From NCBI RefSeq assembly GCF_003284925.1, contig NZ_QMEX01000011.1:1-64000 (forward strand): a stretch of DNA of 64,000 nucleotides, read 5' to 3'. The DNA comes from Mycolicibacter senuensis (lineage in GTDB: Bacteria > Actinomycetota > Actinomycetes > Mycobacteriales > Mycobacteriaceae). Shown in pieces: positions 1 through 9,410 of the stretch. A program made the translations under genes and the position numbers. The notes beneath the pieces are model-generated. The model was given only the letters and a program-made list of their open reading frames with translations, did not search any database and had not been told where the DNA came from. Within the stretch, counting starts at the first letter, position 1. Each line of letters begins with the position of its first letter.

Positions 1-144
1 GGCGTCGGCGCCGCTGCCGTCGCGATGGTGCGCTGTTGGCGCTGGCGGTGCTGCCGGCGGATGCTGGCCGTCCTGGTCGTATGCCTGCTGGCGTGGTCGG
101 TCACGGAGGTGTTGACCGGCTGGGCGGTTGTCGGGGCTGCGTGA
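1..144 (+). CDS. comEC: C-terminal end of ComEC/Rec2-like membrane protein (partial)
   Basis: The first frame is open from base 1 to a TGA at 142-144. It encodes 47 residues with a Cys/Arg-rich stretch, then a hydrophobic segment (about residues 21-33) and a short tail. The gene is cut by the window edge. No ComEC motif lies in this fragment, so the call rests mainly on position: in mycobacteria the competence-type DNA-uptake protein ComEC (Rv2414c) lies directly upstream of holA in the same direction, here with a gap of only 12 bases. It could be another membrane protein. Confidence 0.5.
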   Translation, partial: GVGAAAVAMVRCWRWRCCRRMLAVLVVCLLAWSVTEVLTGWAVVGAA

Positions 145-156
145 CACGATTGGCGG

Positions 157-1119
157 GTGAGCCAACCGGTTTCGCCGCTACACCTGATCCTCGGTGACGA
201 GGAACTGCTGGTCGAACGGGCCGTCGCGCAGGTGCTGGCGGCGGTGCGGGCCCAGGCCGGCAGTGCCGACATCCCGGTTGACCGGTTGCGGGCCGGCGAG
301 GTCGAGGCCGGCGAACTGGCCGAACTGCTGAGCCCGTCGCTGTTCGCCGATGAGCGTGTGGTGGTGTTGGAGGCCGCCGGCGAGGCCGGCAAGGATGCGG
401 TGAATCTCATCGGCGCGACGGCCGCCGACGTCCCGCCGGGCACCGTGCTGGTCGTGGTGCATTCCGGCGGGGGACGGGCCAAGGCGCTGGCCGGTCAGCT
501 GCGGCAGCTCGGCGCGCAGGTGCATCCGTGCGCCCGTATCACCAAGGCCACCGAACGCGCCGACTTCGTCCGCGCCGAGTTCCGCCGGCTCAAGGTCCGG
601 GTTGACGACGCCTGCGTCACGGCGCTGCTCGACGCGGTCGGCTCCGACATCCGCGAGCTCGCCGCGGCCTGCTCACAGCTGGTTGCCGACACCGGCGGGC
701 ATGTCGACGCCGTCGCGGTGCGCCGCTACCACAGCGGCAAAGCCGAAGTGAAGGGCTTCGACGTCGCCGATCGGGCGGTCGTCGGGGATGTCGAAGGCGC
801 CACCGAGGCGCTGCGATGGGCGATGATCCGGGGCGAGCCGCACGTGGTGCTGGCCGACGCGCTGGCCGAGGCGATCCACACCATTGCCCGGGTGCGGCCC
901 AAATCCGGAGACCCCTACCGGCTGGCCGGCGAGTTGGGCATGCCGCCCTGGCGGGTGCAGCGGGCACAGAAACAGGCCCGGCATTGGTCGCAGGAATCGG
1001 TCGCCGCCGCGGTGCGGCTGGTGGCGGGCCTCAACGCGGACGTCAAGGGCGCCGCAGCCGACGCCGACTACGCGCTGGAGGCAGCGGTGCGCAAGGTCGC
1101 CGAACTGGCCGCCCGCTGA
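157..1119 (+). CDS. holA: DNA polymerase III subunit delta
   Basis: The 320-residue product matches the mycobacterial HolA family (Rv2413c, about 316 residues). It is the clamp-loader delta subunit, which opens the beta sliding clamp so that it can be placed on primed DNA. The N-terminus has the typical [10 protein letters not shown] segment, followed by the alpha/beta AAA-like fold without a Walker A motif, as expected for delta. The Arg/Ala-rich helical C-terminus corresponds to the collar domain. The start is a GTG at 157, directly after the preceding stop. The gene faces rpsT, and a strong shared hairpin terminator separates the two. Confidence 0.95.
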   Translation: MSQPVSPLHLILGDEELLVERAVAQVLAAVRAQAGSADIPVDRLRAGEVEAGELAELLSPSLFADERVVVLEAAGEAGKDAVNLIGATAADVPPGTVLVVVHSGGGRAKALAGQLRQLGAQVHPCARITKATERADFVRAEFRRLKVRVDDACVTALLDAVGSDIRELAAACSQLVADTGGHVDAVAVRRYHSGKAEVKGFDVADRAVVGDVEGATEALRWAMIRGEPHVVLADALAEAIHTIARVRPKSGDPYRLAGELGMPPWRVQRAQKQARHWSQESVAAAVRLVAGLNADVKGAAADADYALEAAVRKVAELAAR

Positions 1120-1130
1120 GGAGTGCCGAG

Positions 1131-1180
1131 CAGTCGCGAAAGCCCCCGAATTCCGACCGGAACGGGGGCTTTTGCGACTG
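1131..1180. terminator. Bidirectional hairpin terminator between holA and rpsT
   Basis: An inverted repeat pairs CAGTCGC at 1131-1137 and AAAGCCCCCG (1139-1148) with CGGGGGCTTTT and GCGACTG up to 1180, giving two stem blocks around a short loop. It lies between convergent genes and has A-rich and T-rich flanks within the stem on both sides, so it can work in both directions. The left arm GCAGTCGCGAAAGCCCCC recurs exactly at 59920-59937. Confidence 0.85.
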
Positions 1181-1192
1181 TTCGCGAGTGGA

Positions 1193-1453
1193 TCAGAGCT
1201 TGTTGAGAGCCCGAGCCAGCGCCGACTTCTTGTTGGCGGCCTGGTTCTTGTGGATCACGCCCTTGCTGGCGGCCTTGTCGAGCTTCCGGCCGGTCGACAG
1301 CAACAGCTCGCTGGCCTTTTCCTTGTCGCCGGCCTCGGCTGCCTCACGGAAGGCGCGGATCGCGGTGCGCACCGCCGACTTCACCGACTGGTTGCGCAGC
1401 CGGGCGCGCTCGTTGGTCCGGTTGCGCTTGACCTGCGACTTGATGTTGGCCAC
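1193..1453 (-). CDS. rpsT: 30S ribosomal protein bS20
   Basis: This 86-residue basic protein starts [11 protein letters not shown] and ends [11 protein letters not shown]. It is a clear bS20, a primary 16S rRNA binding protein of the small subunit. The frame extends upstream to 1507, but the family always starts at the (M/V)ANIKSQ segment. The GTG at 1453-1451 is preceded by AAGGA at suitable distance, so that start is chosen. It is transcribed toward holA and ends at the shared terminator. Confidence 0.97.
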   Translation of the reverse strand: MANIKSQVKRNRTNERARLRNQSVKSAVRTAIRAFREAAEAGDKEKASELLLSTGRKLDKAASKGVIHKNQAANKKSALARALNKL

Positions 1454-1516
1454 GAAGTAGTTCCTTCTTAAAAGCTTGGTTGGGTTCGCCTCCCGACGTG
1501 GGGGCAACGGCTGTTC

Positions 1517-1522
1517 AGATTA
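1517..1522 (-). promoter_or_regulatory. Possible -10 element for rpsT
   Basis: On the minus strand the hexamer TAATCT lies about 64 bases upstream of the rpsT GTG, preceded by GG. It fits the TANNNT -10 consensus of the mycobacterial housekeeping sigma factor. No convincing -35 at normal spacing is seen, so this is tentative. Confidence 0.3.
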
Positions 1523-1571
1523 CCAGCTGGCCGGTCAACTCCCCAACTTGGCTCAACGGTGGCCGCTGTGC

Positions 1572-2429
1572 TCAGCCTCTTGCGACCACGTCGACTCGGT
1601 GCAGGTCGTCGCCGAGCTCGATCGGCCCATCGAACTCCGCGGCCGCCAACGCCCGCCACTCTTCCTCTTGCCCGGGGGCGATCGCGGGCACGTAATGGGT
1701 CAGCACCAGCGTGCCGACTCCGGCGCGCCGGGCGGTGGCGCCGGCTTGGGCGACCGAGGAGTGATAGTCGCAGATGTCGCGGATCCGCTGCTGCGGCAGC
1801 GCAGCGATGAGGTCGCTTCGGATCACGGTGTGAACCAGCGCGTCGGCGCCGGCGGCCAGCTCGTCGAGGCTGTCGCAGGGCACGGTGTCGCCGGCCATGA
1901 CCACCGAGGCGGTTCCCGACGCGTCGGTGTGCTCGATGCGGAACCCGATGGTCGGTGTCACGGGCCGGTGGTCAGTGGGCGCCACGGTGATCCGCACGCC
2001 GTCGCGATCCCAGACCTGGCCGGCGGTGTGTTCCTGCACGTCGACCGGGGGCGGGGCGGTCAGGTCGTCGTGGTGGGCGATGCGGTAGCCGATGTCATGG
2101 CCGAACGCCTGCAGCATCGCCGCCACGACATCGGCGGTACCCGGCGGCCCGATGATCGGCAGCGGCGCGGGGTCGGGGGCGAACGTGGTGACCCACCGGG
2201 TGATCAACAGGTCGCCGAGGTCGGCGATGTGGTCACTGTGCAGGTGGGTGAGCAGCAGCGCGGACAGCGTGTTGGCCGATGCGCCCGCAGCGGCCAGCCG
2301 CTGCAACACCCCGCGTCCGCAGTCGACCAGCAGCGCCTGGCCGCCCGCCCGGATCAGGGTCGAGGGACCGGCACGGTTGGGGTCGGGGATCGGGCTTCCG
2401 GTGCCCAGCAGGGTGATCTCGATCGTCAT
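1572..2429 (-). CDS. Metallo-beta-lactamase-fold hydrolase, RNase Z-like (Rv2407 family)
   Basis: The 285-residue protein has the metallo-beta-lactamase metal motif HLHSDH (His62, His64, Asp66, His67). An N-terminal LLGTGSP strand and a late VLTHY segment complete the fold, as in the RNase Z/arylsulfatase branch. Rv2407 homologues are annotated variously as ribonuclease Z or arylsulfatase-like; the substrate cannot be told from the sequence. The frame is open up to 2669, but that would overlap the divergent CBS gene. The ATG at 2429-2427 opens directly into the conserved beta strand ([13 protein letters not shown]), so that start is chosen. The two genes then leave about 127 bases between them for promoters. 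Confidence 0.85.
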   Translation of the reverse strand: MTIEITLLGTGSPIPDPNRAGPSTLIRAGGQALLVDCGRGVLQRLAAAGASANTLSALLLTHLHSDHIADLGDLLITRWVTTFAPDPAPLPIIGPPGTADVVAAMLQAFGHDIGYRIAHHDDLTAPPPVDVQEHTAGQVWDRDGVRITVAPTDHRPVTPTIGFRIEHTDASGTASVVMAGDTVPCDSLDELAAGADALVHTVIRSDLIAALPQQRIRDICDYHSSVAQAGATARRAGVGTLVLTHYVPAIAPGQEEEWRALAAAEFDGPIELGDDLHRVDVVARG

Positions 2430-2556
2430 GACGTCACATATGCCACAGAACTCCGTCCGCCGCTTGCTGATTGACAGAGTTTGGGCATCGCCGCCCCCCG
2501 ACCGGGCAAAATGGCCTAGCCTGGTGTGAAGCAGATCACTGCGGCGGGAGGCTTCT

Positions 2557-2985
2557 ATGCGGATCTCGGACGTATTGCGGAACAAGGGCGCGGCGGTGGT
2601 GACCATCCATCCGGATGCCACCGTCATGGAGTTGCTGGCGGGACTGGCCGAGCACAACATCGGCGCCATGGTCGTGATCGGAACCGACGGCCTGGAGGGG
2701 GTGGCCTCCGAGCGTGACGTGGTTCGGCAACTGCACGTTCACGGCGCCAGCCTGCTGGCCCGGCCGGTCTCGGCGATCATGACCCGGTTGGTGGCGACCT
2801 GCACCAAATCCGACACCGCCGACGAGGTCAGCATGCTGATGACCGAGCACCGGGCGCGCCACATACCGGTGCTTGAAGACGGCCGGCTGGCCGGGATCGT
2901 CAGCATCGGCGACGTCGTCAAGTCGCGGATGGAGGAGTTGCAGGCCGAGCACGCGCAGCTGCGCTCCTACATCAGCCAGGGATAG
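2557..2985 (+). CDS. Two-CBS-domain protein (Rv2406c-like)
   Basis: The 142 residues consist almost entirely of a Bateman pair. CBS1 covers about residues 7-65, ending [12 protein letters not shown], and CBS2 about 72-130, with the signature [23 protein letters not shown]. Such stand-alone pairs usually bind adenine nucleotides and act as energy sensors. Length and sequence match the mycobacterial Rv2406c protein. It is divergent from the metallo-hydrolase and convergent with the following gene. The partner or target is unknown. Confidence 0.9.
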   Translation: MRISDVLRNKGAAVVTIHPDATVMELLAGLAEHNIGAMVVIGTDGLEGVASERDVVRQLHVHGASLLARPVSAIMTRLVATCTKSDTADEVSMLMTEHRARHIPVLEDGRLAGIVSIGDVVKSRMEELQAEHAQLRSYISQG

Positions 2986-3007
2986 CGGATCCCGCACCCG
3001 GCAGGGC

Positions 3008-3622
3008 TCAGCTCCACGCGTAGTCGCTACGCAACCGCGCGGCCACCACGTCGAACACCGCGCGTTCCAGGGTGGCGCCCTCGCGCCGGATCGACTCCTC
3101 GGGCACGTCGAGCACCCGGTCCAGCCGTACCCAGCTGAGCCGGTGGGCTTCGTCCCAACTGCCCGCGCCGATGCCCAACCAATTCGCGTCCTCGGCGTGG
3201 CGCGGCTGGCTGGACAACATCAGTCCCAGCAGCATGCTGCGGTCACGTCCGACGACCAGCACCGGCCGGTCCTTTCCTTCGCGCGGATTGTCCTCATAGG
3301 CCACCCAGGTCCAGACGATCTCGCCCGGGTCGGCTCGGCCGTTGAGATCGGGCGCGTACACCAGGCGGCGTGCGCGGTGTGCGGTGGGGACACTGCTATT
3401 GGTTACCGGGCGGCCAGCCGGAATCGCCGGCGACGGTTCCGACGCCGTGCCGGTCAGCACTTCCAGGCCGATCTTGATGCCCTGCTCGATGCCCCGCTGG
3501 ATGCGCTGCTGCACCAGCGGTGACTGTTCGAGCTGACGGAGGAACCGTGGAGCTTCGTTGAACACCAGGTTCTCCGCGAATTGCTGCACCGTCTGCCATG
3601 GTGTCTTCCGCGGGGAAGCCAT
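3008..3622 (-). CDS. Conserved mycobacterial protein with PemK/MazF-like C-terminal region (Rv2405-like)
   Basis: The protein has about 204 residues from the ATG at 3622-3620 (MASPRKTPWQ). The N-terminal third is helical and charged. From about residue 95 a beta-rich segment (GEIVWTWVAYEDN, KDRPVLVVGRD) resembles the PemK/MazF-type fold found in growth inhibitors and related DUF proteins. The position after the CBS gene matches Rv2405 of M. tuberculosis. No adjacent antitoxin gene is seen, so a toxin role is not claimed. The frame is open up to 3697, but the upstream residues are Arg-rich and not family-like. Confidence 0.75.
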   Translation of the reverse strand: MASPRKTPWQTVQQFAENLVFNEAPRFLRQLEQSPLVQQRIQRGIEQGIKIGLEVLTGTASEPSPAIPAGRPVTNSSVPTAHRARRLVYAPDLNGRADPGEIVWTWVAYEDNPREGKDRPVLVVGRDRSMLLGLMLSSQPRHAEDANWLGIGAGSWDEAHRLSWVRLDRVLDVPEESIRREGATLERAVFDVVAARLRSDYAWS

Positions 3623-3815
3623 GTTCGCAGCATAGGCGAAACGGGGCCGGGCGCCGGCGTACCGCGTTCGGTGCGTTCGGCTACGTTCGTCGACCACGAT
3701 GTGACGCGCCGACTTAGGGCAGCTAAGAACTCGCCGACACCGACTATTCCCCCTTAGTTACCTGGGGAAAAGCTCGCAATAGCGCTTGCCGGCGCACAGC
3801 TATGTGAACGGGTAG

Positions 3816-3845
3816 TTGTGCTTAATCACAGGTATCTGTTAGATT
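3816..3845 (+). promoter_or_regulatory. Possible promoter for the exported protein gene at 3936
   Basis: The 313-base gap 3623-3935 has no gene I can support. Its second half is locally AT-richer. TTGTGC (3816-3821) and TAGATT (3840-3845) are spaced 18 bases apart and could be -35 and -10 elements, giving a leader of about 85 bases. A short near-palindrome, CTTAG-GGCAG-CTAAG, lies at about 3713-3727. Nothing else stands out in this gap. Confidence 0.3.
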
Positions 3846-3935
3846 TGAACGGCTTTGCAGCGGACGGTGCTGGGGGAGCATCCGGCGGTGGCAAAACGGC
3901 CCGCCGGTTGGACATCGTGAAAGGCATATGGGGCT

Positions 3936-4514
3936 ATGAACATTCGCAAGATCGGCGTGGTTGGGGCTTTCGCAGCGGGCGCGGCATTCGCATTGGCGCC
4001 GCTGGCGGCCGCGGACCCGGGTGACCCACCCGTGCCGCCCGACTTCAGCAACATCCTGCTGGGCCAGGTGCAGTCGATGAACTGGCTCTTCGGCGCCCAG
4101 GCCACGGCGTCGGGGGTCGACAGTGACCTCATCACCGCGGGCGAGCCGACGCTGGCGGACCCGCTGTCGTTCAGCACCATCTCCGCTGAGAACCTGACGG
4201 AAAACCCGGTCTTCGCGGCGATGTTGTTCGGTCCGAACTGGGAAGACGAGATGTCGAGCGACCCCGGTTCCTACAGCCTGTTCAACGGCGCGCTGACGCA
4301 GTTCTACGACGCCAGCAACGTGCTGACGTACGCGCTGCTGACCGGTGGTGGCGAGATCGACATCGCTGACGCCAACGACTACCTGTTCGGCTCCGACGCC
4401 GGGATCGCAGCGGGTCTGGCCGGTGACGGCTTCTTCGCCGACTTCGGCAACTTCTTCCAGGCGGGCGTGGCCGACCTGTTCGGGTACTTCGGATTGGGCG
4501 CGCTCGACATGTGA
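3936..4514 (+). CDS. Exported mycobacterial protein of unknown function
   Basis: The 192-residue protein begins with a classical signal peptide: basic MNIRK, a hydrophobic core GAFAAGAAFALAPLA, then AAADPG with likely cleavage after ALA/AAA. The mature part is acidic, rich in Phe, Asn and Gly, has no cysteines, and ends FGYFGLGALDM. I recognise no catalytic motif. It resembles the broad class of small secreted acidic mycobacterial proteins. It is a single-gene unit: its own upstream region, an immediate strong terminator and lepA beyond. A cell-envelope or secreted location is inferred from the signal peptide alone. Confidence 0.8.
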   Translation: MNIRKIGVVGAFAAGAAFALAPLAAADPGDPPVPPDFSNILLGQVQSMNWLFGAQATASGVDSDLITAGEPTLADPLSFSTISAENLTENPVFAAMLFGPNWEDEMSSDPGSYSLFNGALTQFYDASNVLTYALLTGGGEIDIADANDYLFGSDAGIAAGLAGDGFFADFGNFFQAGVADLFGYFGLGALDM

Positions 4515-4531
4515 TCGCTGCTTGAGAACGC

Positions 4532-4565
4532 AAACCCCCGGAGGTGCCGCCGCCTCCGGGGGTTT
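4532..4565 (+). terminator. Intrinsic terminator after the exported protein gene
   Basis: A perfect 13-bp stem, AAACCCCCGGAGG (4532-4544) against CCTCCGGGGGTTT (4553-4565), encloses an 8-base loop and is followed by CGTTTT. It begins 17 bases after the stop codon. Confidence 0.9.
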
Positions 4566-4645
4566 CGTTTTGGGGCTGTCGCCTCGCTACCCTGACAGGA
4601 CAGTAGGCACACACCGCCACACCACCGCTTCACCAGGAGATTCCC

Positions 4646-6496
4646 ATCAGCAGCTTCGCCGACCAGACCTTCACCGCGCCGGCGCAGATACGGAACTTCT
4701 GCATCATCGCCCACATCGACCACGGCAAGTCCACTCTGGCCGATCGGATGCTGCAGCTGACCGGCGTCGTCGACGACCGGTCGATGCGCGCCCAGTACCT
4801 GGACCGGATGGACATCGAGCGGGAACGCGGCATCACCATCAAGGCGCAGAATGTGCGGCTGCCCTGGGAGGTCGACGGTGAACAGTTCGTCCTGCACCTG
4901 ATCGACACCCCCGGACACGTCGACTTCACCTACGAGGTGTCCCGAGCGCTGGAGGCCTGCGAGGGCGCCATCCTGTTGGTCGACGCCGCCCAGGGCATCG
5001 AGGCCCAGACCCTGGCGAATCTGTACCTGGCGCTGGACCGTGACCTGACCATCATCCCGGTGCTCAACAAGATCGACCTGCCTGCCGCCGACCCGGAGCG
5101 CTACGCCGCCGAACTGGCCCACATCATCGGTTGCGAACCCGGCGATGTCCTCAAGGTGTCCGGCAAGACCGGCGAAGGGGTGGCCGACCTGCTCGACGAG
5201 GTCGTCAAGCAGATGCCCCCACCCACCGGCGACGCCGATGCGCCCGCCCGGGCGATGATCTTCGACTCCGTCTATGACATCTACCGCGGCGTTGTCACCT
5301 ATGTCCGCGTCGTCGACGGCAAGATCATGCCGCGCGAGAAGATCGCGATGATGTCCACCGGCGCCACCCACGAGTTGCTGGAAGTCGGCATCGTCTCCCC
5401 GGAACCCAAGGCCACCAAGGGGCTCGGCGTCGGAGAGGTCGGCTACCTGATCACCGGCGTGAAGGACGTGCGTCAATCCAAGGTCGGCGACACCGTCACT
5501 ACCGCGCGGGGCGGCGCCACCGAGGCGCTCACCGGCTACCGCGAGCCCAAGCCGATGGTCTACTCCGGGTTGTATCCGGTGGATGGCTCGGACTACCCGA
5601 ACCTGCGTGATGCGCTGGACAAGCTGCAGCTCAACGACGCCGCCCTGACCTATGAGCCGGAGACCTCGGTGGCGCTGGGTTTCGGCTTCCGCTGCGGCTT
5701 CCTGGGGTTACTGCACATGGAGATCACCCGGGAACGCCTTGAGCGCGAATTCGACCTCGATCTGATCTCCACCTCACCCAACGTCGTCTACCGGGTGATT
5801 CGCGAAGACAACACCGAGGTGATCGTCACCAACCCGTCGGACTGGCCGGAAGGCAAGATCCGCACCGTTTTCGAGCCCGTCGTCAAGACGACGATCATCG
5901 CGCCGAGCGAATTCGTCGGCACCATCATGGAACTGTGCCAGTCCCGGCGCGGTGAACTGGGCGGCATGGACTATCTGTCGCCGGAACGCGTCGAGCTGCG
6001 CTACACGATGCCGTTGGGCGAGATCATCTTCGACTTCTTCGACTCGCTGAAGTCACGCACCCGCGGCTACGCCAGCCTGGACTACGAGGAGGCCGGCGAA
6101 CAGGAGGCCGATCTGGTCAAGGTCGACATCCTGCTGCAGGGCGAGGCGGTGGACGCCTTCAGTGCGATCGTGCACAAGGATTCGGCGTCGGCCTATGGCA
6201 ACAAGATGACCACCAAGCTCAAAGAACTGATTCCGCGCCAGCAGTTCGAGGTGCCGGTGCAGGCCGCGATCGGCTCGAAAATCATTGCCCGGGAGAATAT
6301 TCGGGCCATCCGGAAGGACGTGCTGTCCAAGTGCTACGGCGGTGACATCAGCCGTAAGCGCAAGCTGCTGGAAAAGCAGAAGGAAGGCAAGAAGCGGATG
6401 AAGACCATCGGTCGGGTCGACGTGCCGCAGGAGGCGTTCGTCGCGGCACTGTCCACCGATGGCGGCGGGACCGCCGGGGAAAGAGCCAAGAAATAG
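4646..6496 (+). CDS. lepA: Elongation factor 4 (LepA), probably with a rare ATC/ATT start
   Basis: LepA is a ribosome-associated GTPase that can back-translocate tRNAs. The G domain shows AHIDHGKST (G1, about residues 22-30), DTPGH (G3) and NKID (G4), and the LepA-specific C-terminus ends near [20 protein letters not shown]. The first ATG in frame (4748) lies after the P-loop and cannot be the start. Upstream the frame is open only from 4607 and has no ATG, GTG or TTG. AGGAG at 4635-4639 sits 6 bases before an ATC at 4646 and abuts an ATT at 4640, so initiation on ATC or ATT is inferred, giving 616 or 618 residues. The stop overlaps the GTG of lppR by one base. Confidence 0.93.
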   Translation: MSSFADQTFTAPAQIRNFCIIAHIDHGKSTLADRMLQLTGVVDDRSMRAQYLDRMDIERERGITIKAQNVRLPWEVDGEQFVLHLIDTPGHVDFTYEVSRALEACEGAILLVDAAQGIEAQTLANLYLALDRDLTIIPVLNKIDLPAADPERYAAELAHIIGCEPGDVLKVSGKTGEGVADLLDEVVKQMPPPTGDADAPARAMIFDSVYDIYRGVVTYVRVVDGKIMPREKIAMMSTGATHELLEVGIVSPEPKATKGLGVGEVGYLITGVKDVRQSKVGDTVTTARGGATEALTGYREPKPMVYSGLYPVDGSDYPNLRDALDKLQLNDAALTYEPETSVALGFGFRCGFLGLLHMEITRERLEREFDLDLISTSPNVVYRVIREDNTEVIVTNPSDWPEGKIRTVFEPVVKTTIIAPSEFVGTIMELCQSRRGELGGMDYLSPERVELRYTMPLGEIIFDFFDSLKSRTRGYASLDYEEAGEQEADLVKVDILLQGEAVDAFSAIVHKDSASAYGNKMTTKLKELIPRQQFEVPVQAAIGSKIIARENIRAIRKDVLSKCYGGDISRKRKLLEKQKEGKKRMKTIGRVDVPQEAFVAALSTDGGGTAGERAKK

Positions 6497-7263
6497 TGGC
6501 CAACCGGGTGGGCAGAACCGCTGCCGGCGCGGCGGCGCTGGCGCTGTTGGCGAGCGGGTGCACCACGGTGGTCAGCGGAACCGTCAGGCCGGCACCGGGA
6601 TTGGCGCCCACGCCGGTGACCGGGATCGCGGTCCGGCAGGTGTTGCTCGACGATGCAGAGTTGGCGAAGCTGATCGGTCAACCCTTCCGCAGCGACCCCT
6701 CGCTGCCGCCACGGTTCGGCGGCGTCGACAGTCTGCCCGATGCCTGGGACACCGCGGGCCCGAAAGACTGCGTCGGCGCTGCGGTGGGCGGACAGCAGGC
6801 GGTCTACGAATCCGCCGGCGTACAGGATGTCGCCCACGAGTTCTGGGACAGCACGTCCACCACCGGGCACTCGGCCCTGACCGGGGTCGGCGAGGCCGTG
6901 ATCGCCTTGGCCACCCAGGCCGACGCCGACGCGCTCTTCGAGAAGTTCACGCAGCAATGGGGCCGCTGCGACGGGGTCACGGTGACCCGCGGCGACGAGG
7001 CCAGCGGCGAGGCCAGCGGCGAGATCGTCGACGTCTCCATCGGCGACACGGTACTGACCGCCACCGTACGGACCACCGTGGACGGCGAGGTGGGCCTGCG
7101 GGTGTCACGCGCAGTGGCGGTCCTGGTGAACTGCATCGTCGACGTCGACGTGTTCTGGTTCGTCGGCGAGGACGACCATGCCGACGCCCCACCGGCCGGG
7201 GATACCACCGCGGCCGACCTGGCCAGAGCGATGCTGGACAAGGTCCGCAACCTGAGCGGCTGA
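6496..7263 (+). CDS. lppR: Lipoprotein LppR, PknH-like extracellular sensor domain
   Basis: The 255-residue precursor has a hydrophobic signal and a lipobox, LLASGC with Cys22 as the lipidation site. The rest resembles the PknH extracellular-type domain found in many mycobacterial lipoproteins: the ligand pocket fold, a GPKDCVGA cysteine near residue 94, then WGRCDG and NCIVDVDVFW cysteines that suggest two disulfides. It starts at a GTG sharing one base with the lepA stop, so the two are co-transcribed, as are Rv2404c and Rv2403c. The ligand is unknown. Confidence 0.88.
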   Translation: MANRVGRTAAGAAALALLASGCTTVVSGTVRPAPGLAPTPVTGIAVRQVLLDDAELAKLIGQPFRSDPSLPPRFGGVDSLPDAWDTAGPKDCVGAAVGGQQAVYESAGVQDVAHEFWDSTSTTGHSALTGVGEAVIALATQADADALFEKFTQQWGRCDGVTVTRGDEASGEASGEIVDVSIGDTVLTATVRTTVDGEVGLRVSRAVAVLVNCIVDVDVFWFVGEDDHADAPPAGDTTAADLARAMLDKVRNLSG

Positions 7264-7304
7264 CCCAGACCGGGCGACCCCCGCGCTCCCGGCGAAAACG
7301 ACCC

Positions 7305-9356
7305 CTAGTTAGGCGCGTTCGCGGGCTGGAAACCCCCGGTGGAGTCGGCCTCCTCCTCGGCGCGGATCACGTGCACCACGGCGTTGATCAGCGCCAGGTG
7401 GGTGAACGCCTGTGGGAAGTTGCCCAGGTGCCGACCGGTGCGCGGCTCGATCTCCTCGGCATAAAGGTGCAGCGGGCTGGCGAACGACAGCAGTCGCTCG
7501 CACAGATGCTTGGCCTGGCTGACCTCTCCGATCTCCACCAGCGCCGAGACCAGCCAGAACGAGCAGATCGTGAAGGTGCCCTCGGTCCCGGATAGTCCGT
7601 CGTCGGTCTCCTCGGTCCGGTAACGCAGCACCAGGCCGTCTTCGGTGAGTTCCTCGGCGATCGCCATCACGGTGGCACGCACCCGCGGATCGTCGGCCGG
7701 CAAGAACCGGGTGAGCACCACCAGCAGCAGTGAGGCGTCCAGCGCATCGCTGCCGTAACTCTGCGTCAGCACGCCACGCGAATCCACCCCGTTGGCCAGC
7801 ACGTCGGCCTTGATCTCCTCGGCGATCACCCGCCACTGCCGGGCGTAGGAGACCTCGCCCTGCAACTCGGCCAGTTTCGAGCCACGATCCAGCGCCACCC
7901 AGCACATCACTTTCGACGATGTGAAGTGCTGCGGTTCGCCGCGCACCTCCCAGATCCCGCGATCGGGCTCGCGCCAGTGCGCGATCGCCTCCTCCACCTG
8001 ACGTTTGAGCACCGGCCACAGCGTTTCGGGGATCTGCTCGCGGGACTTGGCGTGCAGATACACCGAGTCGAGCATCGTGCCCCAGATGTCGTGCTGGCGC
8101 TGGTTGTAGGCGCCGTTGCCGATCCGCACCGGGCGGGCGTTGTCGTAGCCCGACAGATGCTCCAGTTCCTCTTCGGCGAGTTCGTGTTCACCGCCGACGC
8201 CATACATCACTTGCAGCGGACGCTGCTGGCCGTTATTGGCGCCGGACACATCGGCAATGAACGAGAAGAAATCGTCGGCCTCGCGGTCCAGGCCCAGTGT
8301 GTAGAGCCCCCACAATGCGAAAGTCGAATCGCGCACCCAGGCGTAGCGGTAATCCCAATTGCGTTCGCCCTGTGGGGTTTCCGGTAACGACGTGGTGGCT
8401 GCGGCCAGCAGGGCGCCAGTCGGCGAATATGTCAGTCCCTTCAGCGTCAGCGCGCTGCGCTGCAAGTAGGCCCGCCACGGATGGTCGGGGAAGTTGCCGA
8501 TGTTGATCCACTGCCGCCAGCACTCGGTGGTGTTCCACATCTTGTCGGCGGCCTCGGCGTAAGTCTGCGGTGCCGGGTGTCTGGACCAGCTCAACGCCAC
8601 GAACACGTCGTCGCCCTCGGTCAGCCGGGTTCGGGCCCGCGCCTCCCGGCCCTCCAGACCCAGTCGCAGGTTCGTCGTCAACCGCAGTGTCGGGTGGGCG
8701 TCCGGGTTCTGCCGGGCCCGCGCGATCGCCTCGCCGTAGGCGTTGGCCGAGTACTCCCAGGTGGCGCTGGTGCGGTGGTAGTCGAAAGCCGGCTCGCAGC
8801 TCATGGTCAGTTCGACGGTGCCGCTGACGCAGCGCACCGTGCGCAACAGGATGTGCTCGGCGTCCCAGTCGGTAGGGGTGCGCCGGTGGGTCTGCGACCG
8901 CGCCTCGATGTCGTGCCACTTGCCCATCACCAGCGCGTCTCGCACGATCAGCCAGCCGGTATGGGTCTGCCAGGTGGTCTCCATGATGGGACTGCCGGGA
9001 AGGTAACGCCGCGCCGCGGGCACCGAAACCCCGTACGGTCCGAGCCGAAAGTGCCCGGCGCTGCGGTCCAGGATCGACCCGAAGACGCTGGGGGAGTCGG
9101 GCCGCGGCACGCACATCCACTCCACCGAGCCGGCCGCCGAGATCAGGCAGTTCGTTTCGCAGTCCGACAGAAACGCGTAGTCGGCGATCGGGGGGAACGA
9201 GTTGCGGACCTGCCCCGGGGCGGCCGAATAGGGCACGGGCGCGGTGGCCGACAATGGCGGGGTCATTTTGGTCGCGACACGGGCATCGGGGGCTTCTCCG
9301 ATGACTTCGGGAGCGGTCTTGTCGGGTGCATCGCCCGGCGGGGGGTGCAGGACCAT
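7305..9356 (-). CDS. Glycoside hydrolase family 15 protein, trehalase type (Rv2402-like)
   Basis: About 683 residues from the ATG at 9356-9354. The N-terminal beta domain starts at PIADYAFLSDCETNCLI, and the (alpha/alpha)6 barrel contains the GH15 signatures RNWDYRYAWVRDSTF and IGNGAYNQRQHDIWG. In mycobacteria this branch (Rv2402/MSMEG_4535) is known as a trehalase that hydrolyses trehalose to glucose, rather than a starch glucoamylase. A GTG at 9401 in the same frame would add 15 residues; neither start has a clear Shine-Dalgarno, so the start is uncertain. No signal peptide is seen, so it is cytosolic. Convergent with lppR. Confidence 0.85.
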   Translation of the reverse strand: MVLHPPPGDAPDKTAPEVIGEAPDARVATKMTPPLSATAPVPYSAAPGQVRNSFPPIADYAFLSDCETNCLISAAGSVEWMCVPRPDSPSVFGSILDRSAGHFRLGPYGVSVPAARRYLPGSPIMETTWQTHTGWLIVRDALVMGKWHDIEARSQTHRRTPTDWDAEHILLRTVRCVSGTVELTMSCEPAFDYHRTSATWEYSANAYGEAIARARQNPDAHPTLRLTTNLRLGLEGREARARTRLTEGDDVFVALSWSRHPAPQTYAEAADKMWNTTECWRQWINIGNFPDHPWRAYLQRSALTLKGLTYSPTGALLAAATTSLPETPQGERNWDYRYAWVRDSTFALWGLYTLGLDREADDFFSFIADVSGANNGQQRPLQVMYGVGGEHELAEEELEHLSGYDNARPVRIGNGAYNQRQHDIWGTMLDSVYLHAKSREQIPETLWPVLKRQVEEAIAHWREPDRGIWEVRGEPQHFTSSKVMCWVALDRGSKLAELQGEVSYARQWRVIAEEIKADVLANGVDSRGVLTQSYGSDALDASLLLVVLTRFLPADDPRVRATVMAIAEELTEDGLVLRYRTEETDDGLSGTEGTFTICSFWLVSALVEIGEVSQAKHLCERLLSFASPLHLYAEEIEPRTGRHLGNFPQAFTHLALINAVVHVIRAEEEADSTGGFQPANAPN

Positions 9357-9410
9357 TCCGACATCATCGCTGGCGGCCTGCCGTGAGTCCACCTGACCCA
9401 CCCCGTGTCG

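Noticed and set aside
3713-3732. TTAGGGCAGCTAAG in the gap before the exported protein gene, at first taken for an IdeR box
   Set aside because: Only about 9 of 19 positions match. The right half-site is absent and the sequence is better described as a short CTTAG/CTAAG palindrome.
4748-6496. lepA starting at the first ATG (4748)
   Set aside because: This would remove the GTPase P-loop (AHIDHGKST), which is encoded upstream in the same frame with a suitable Shine-Dalgarno.
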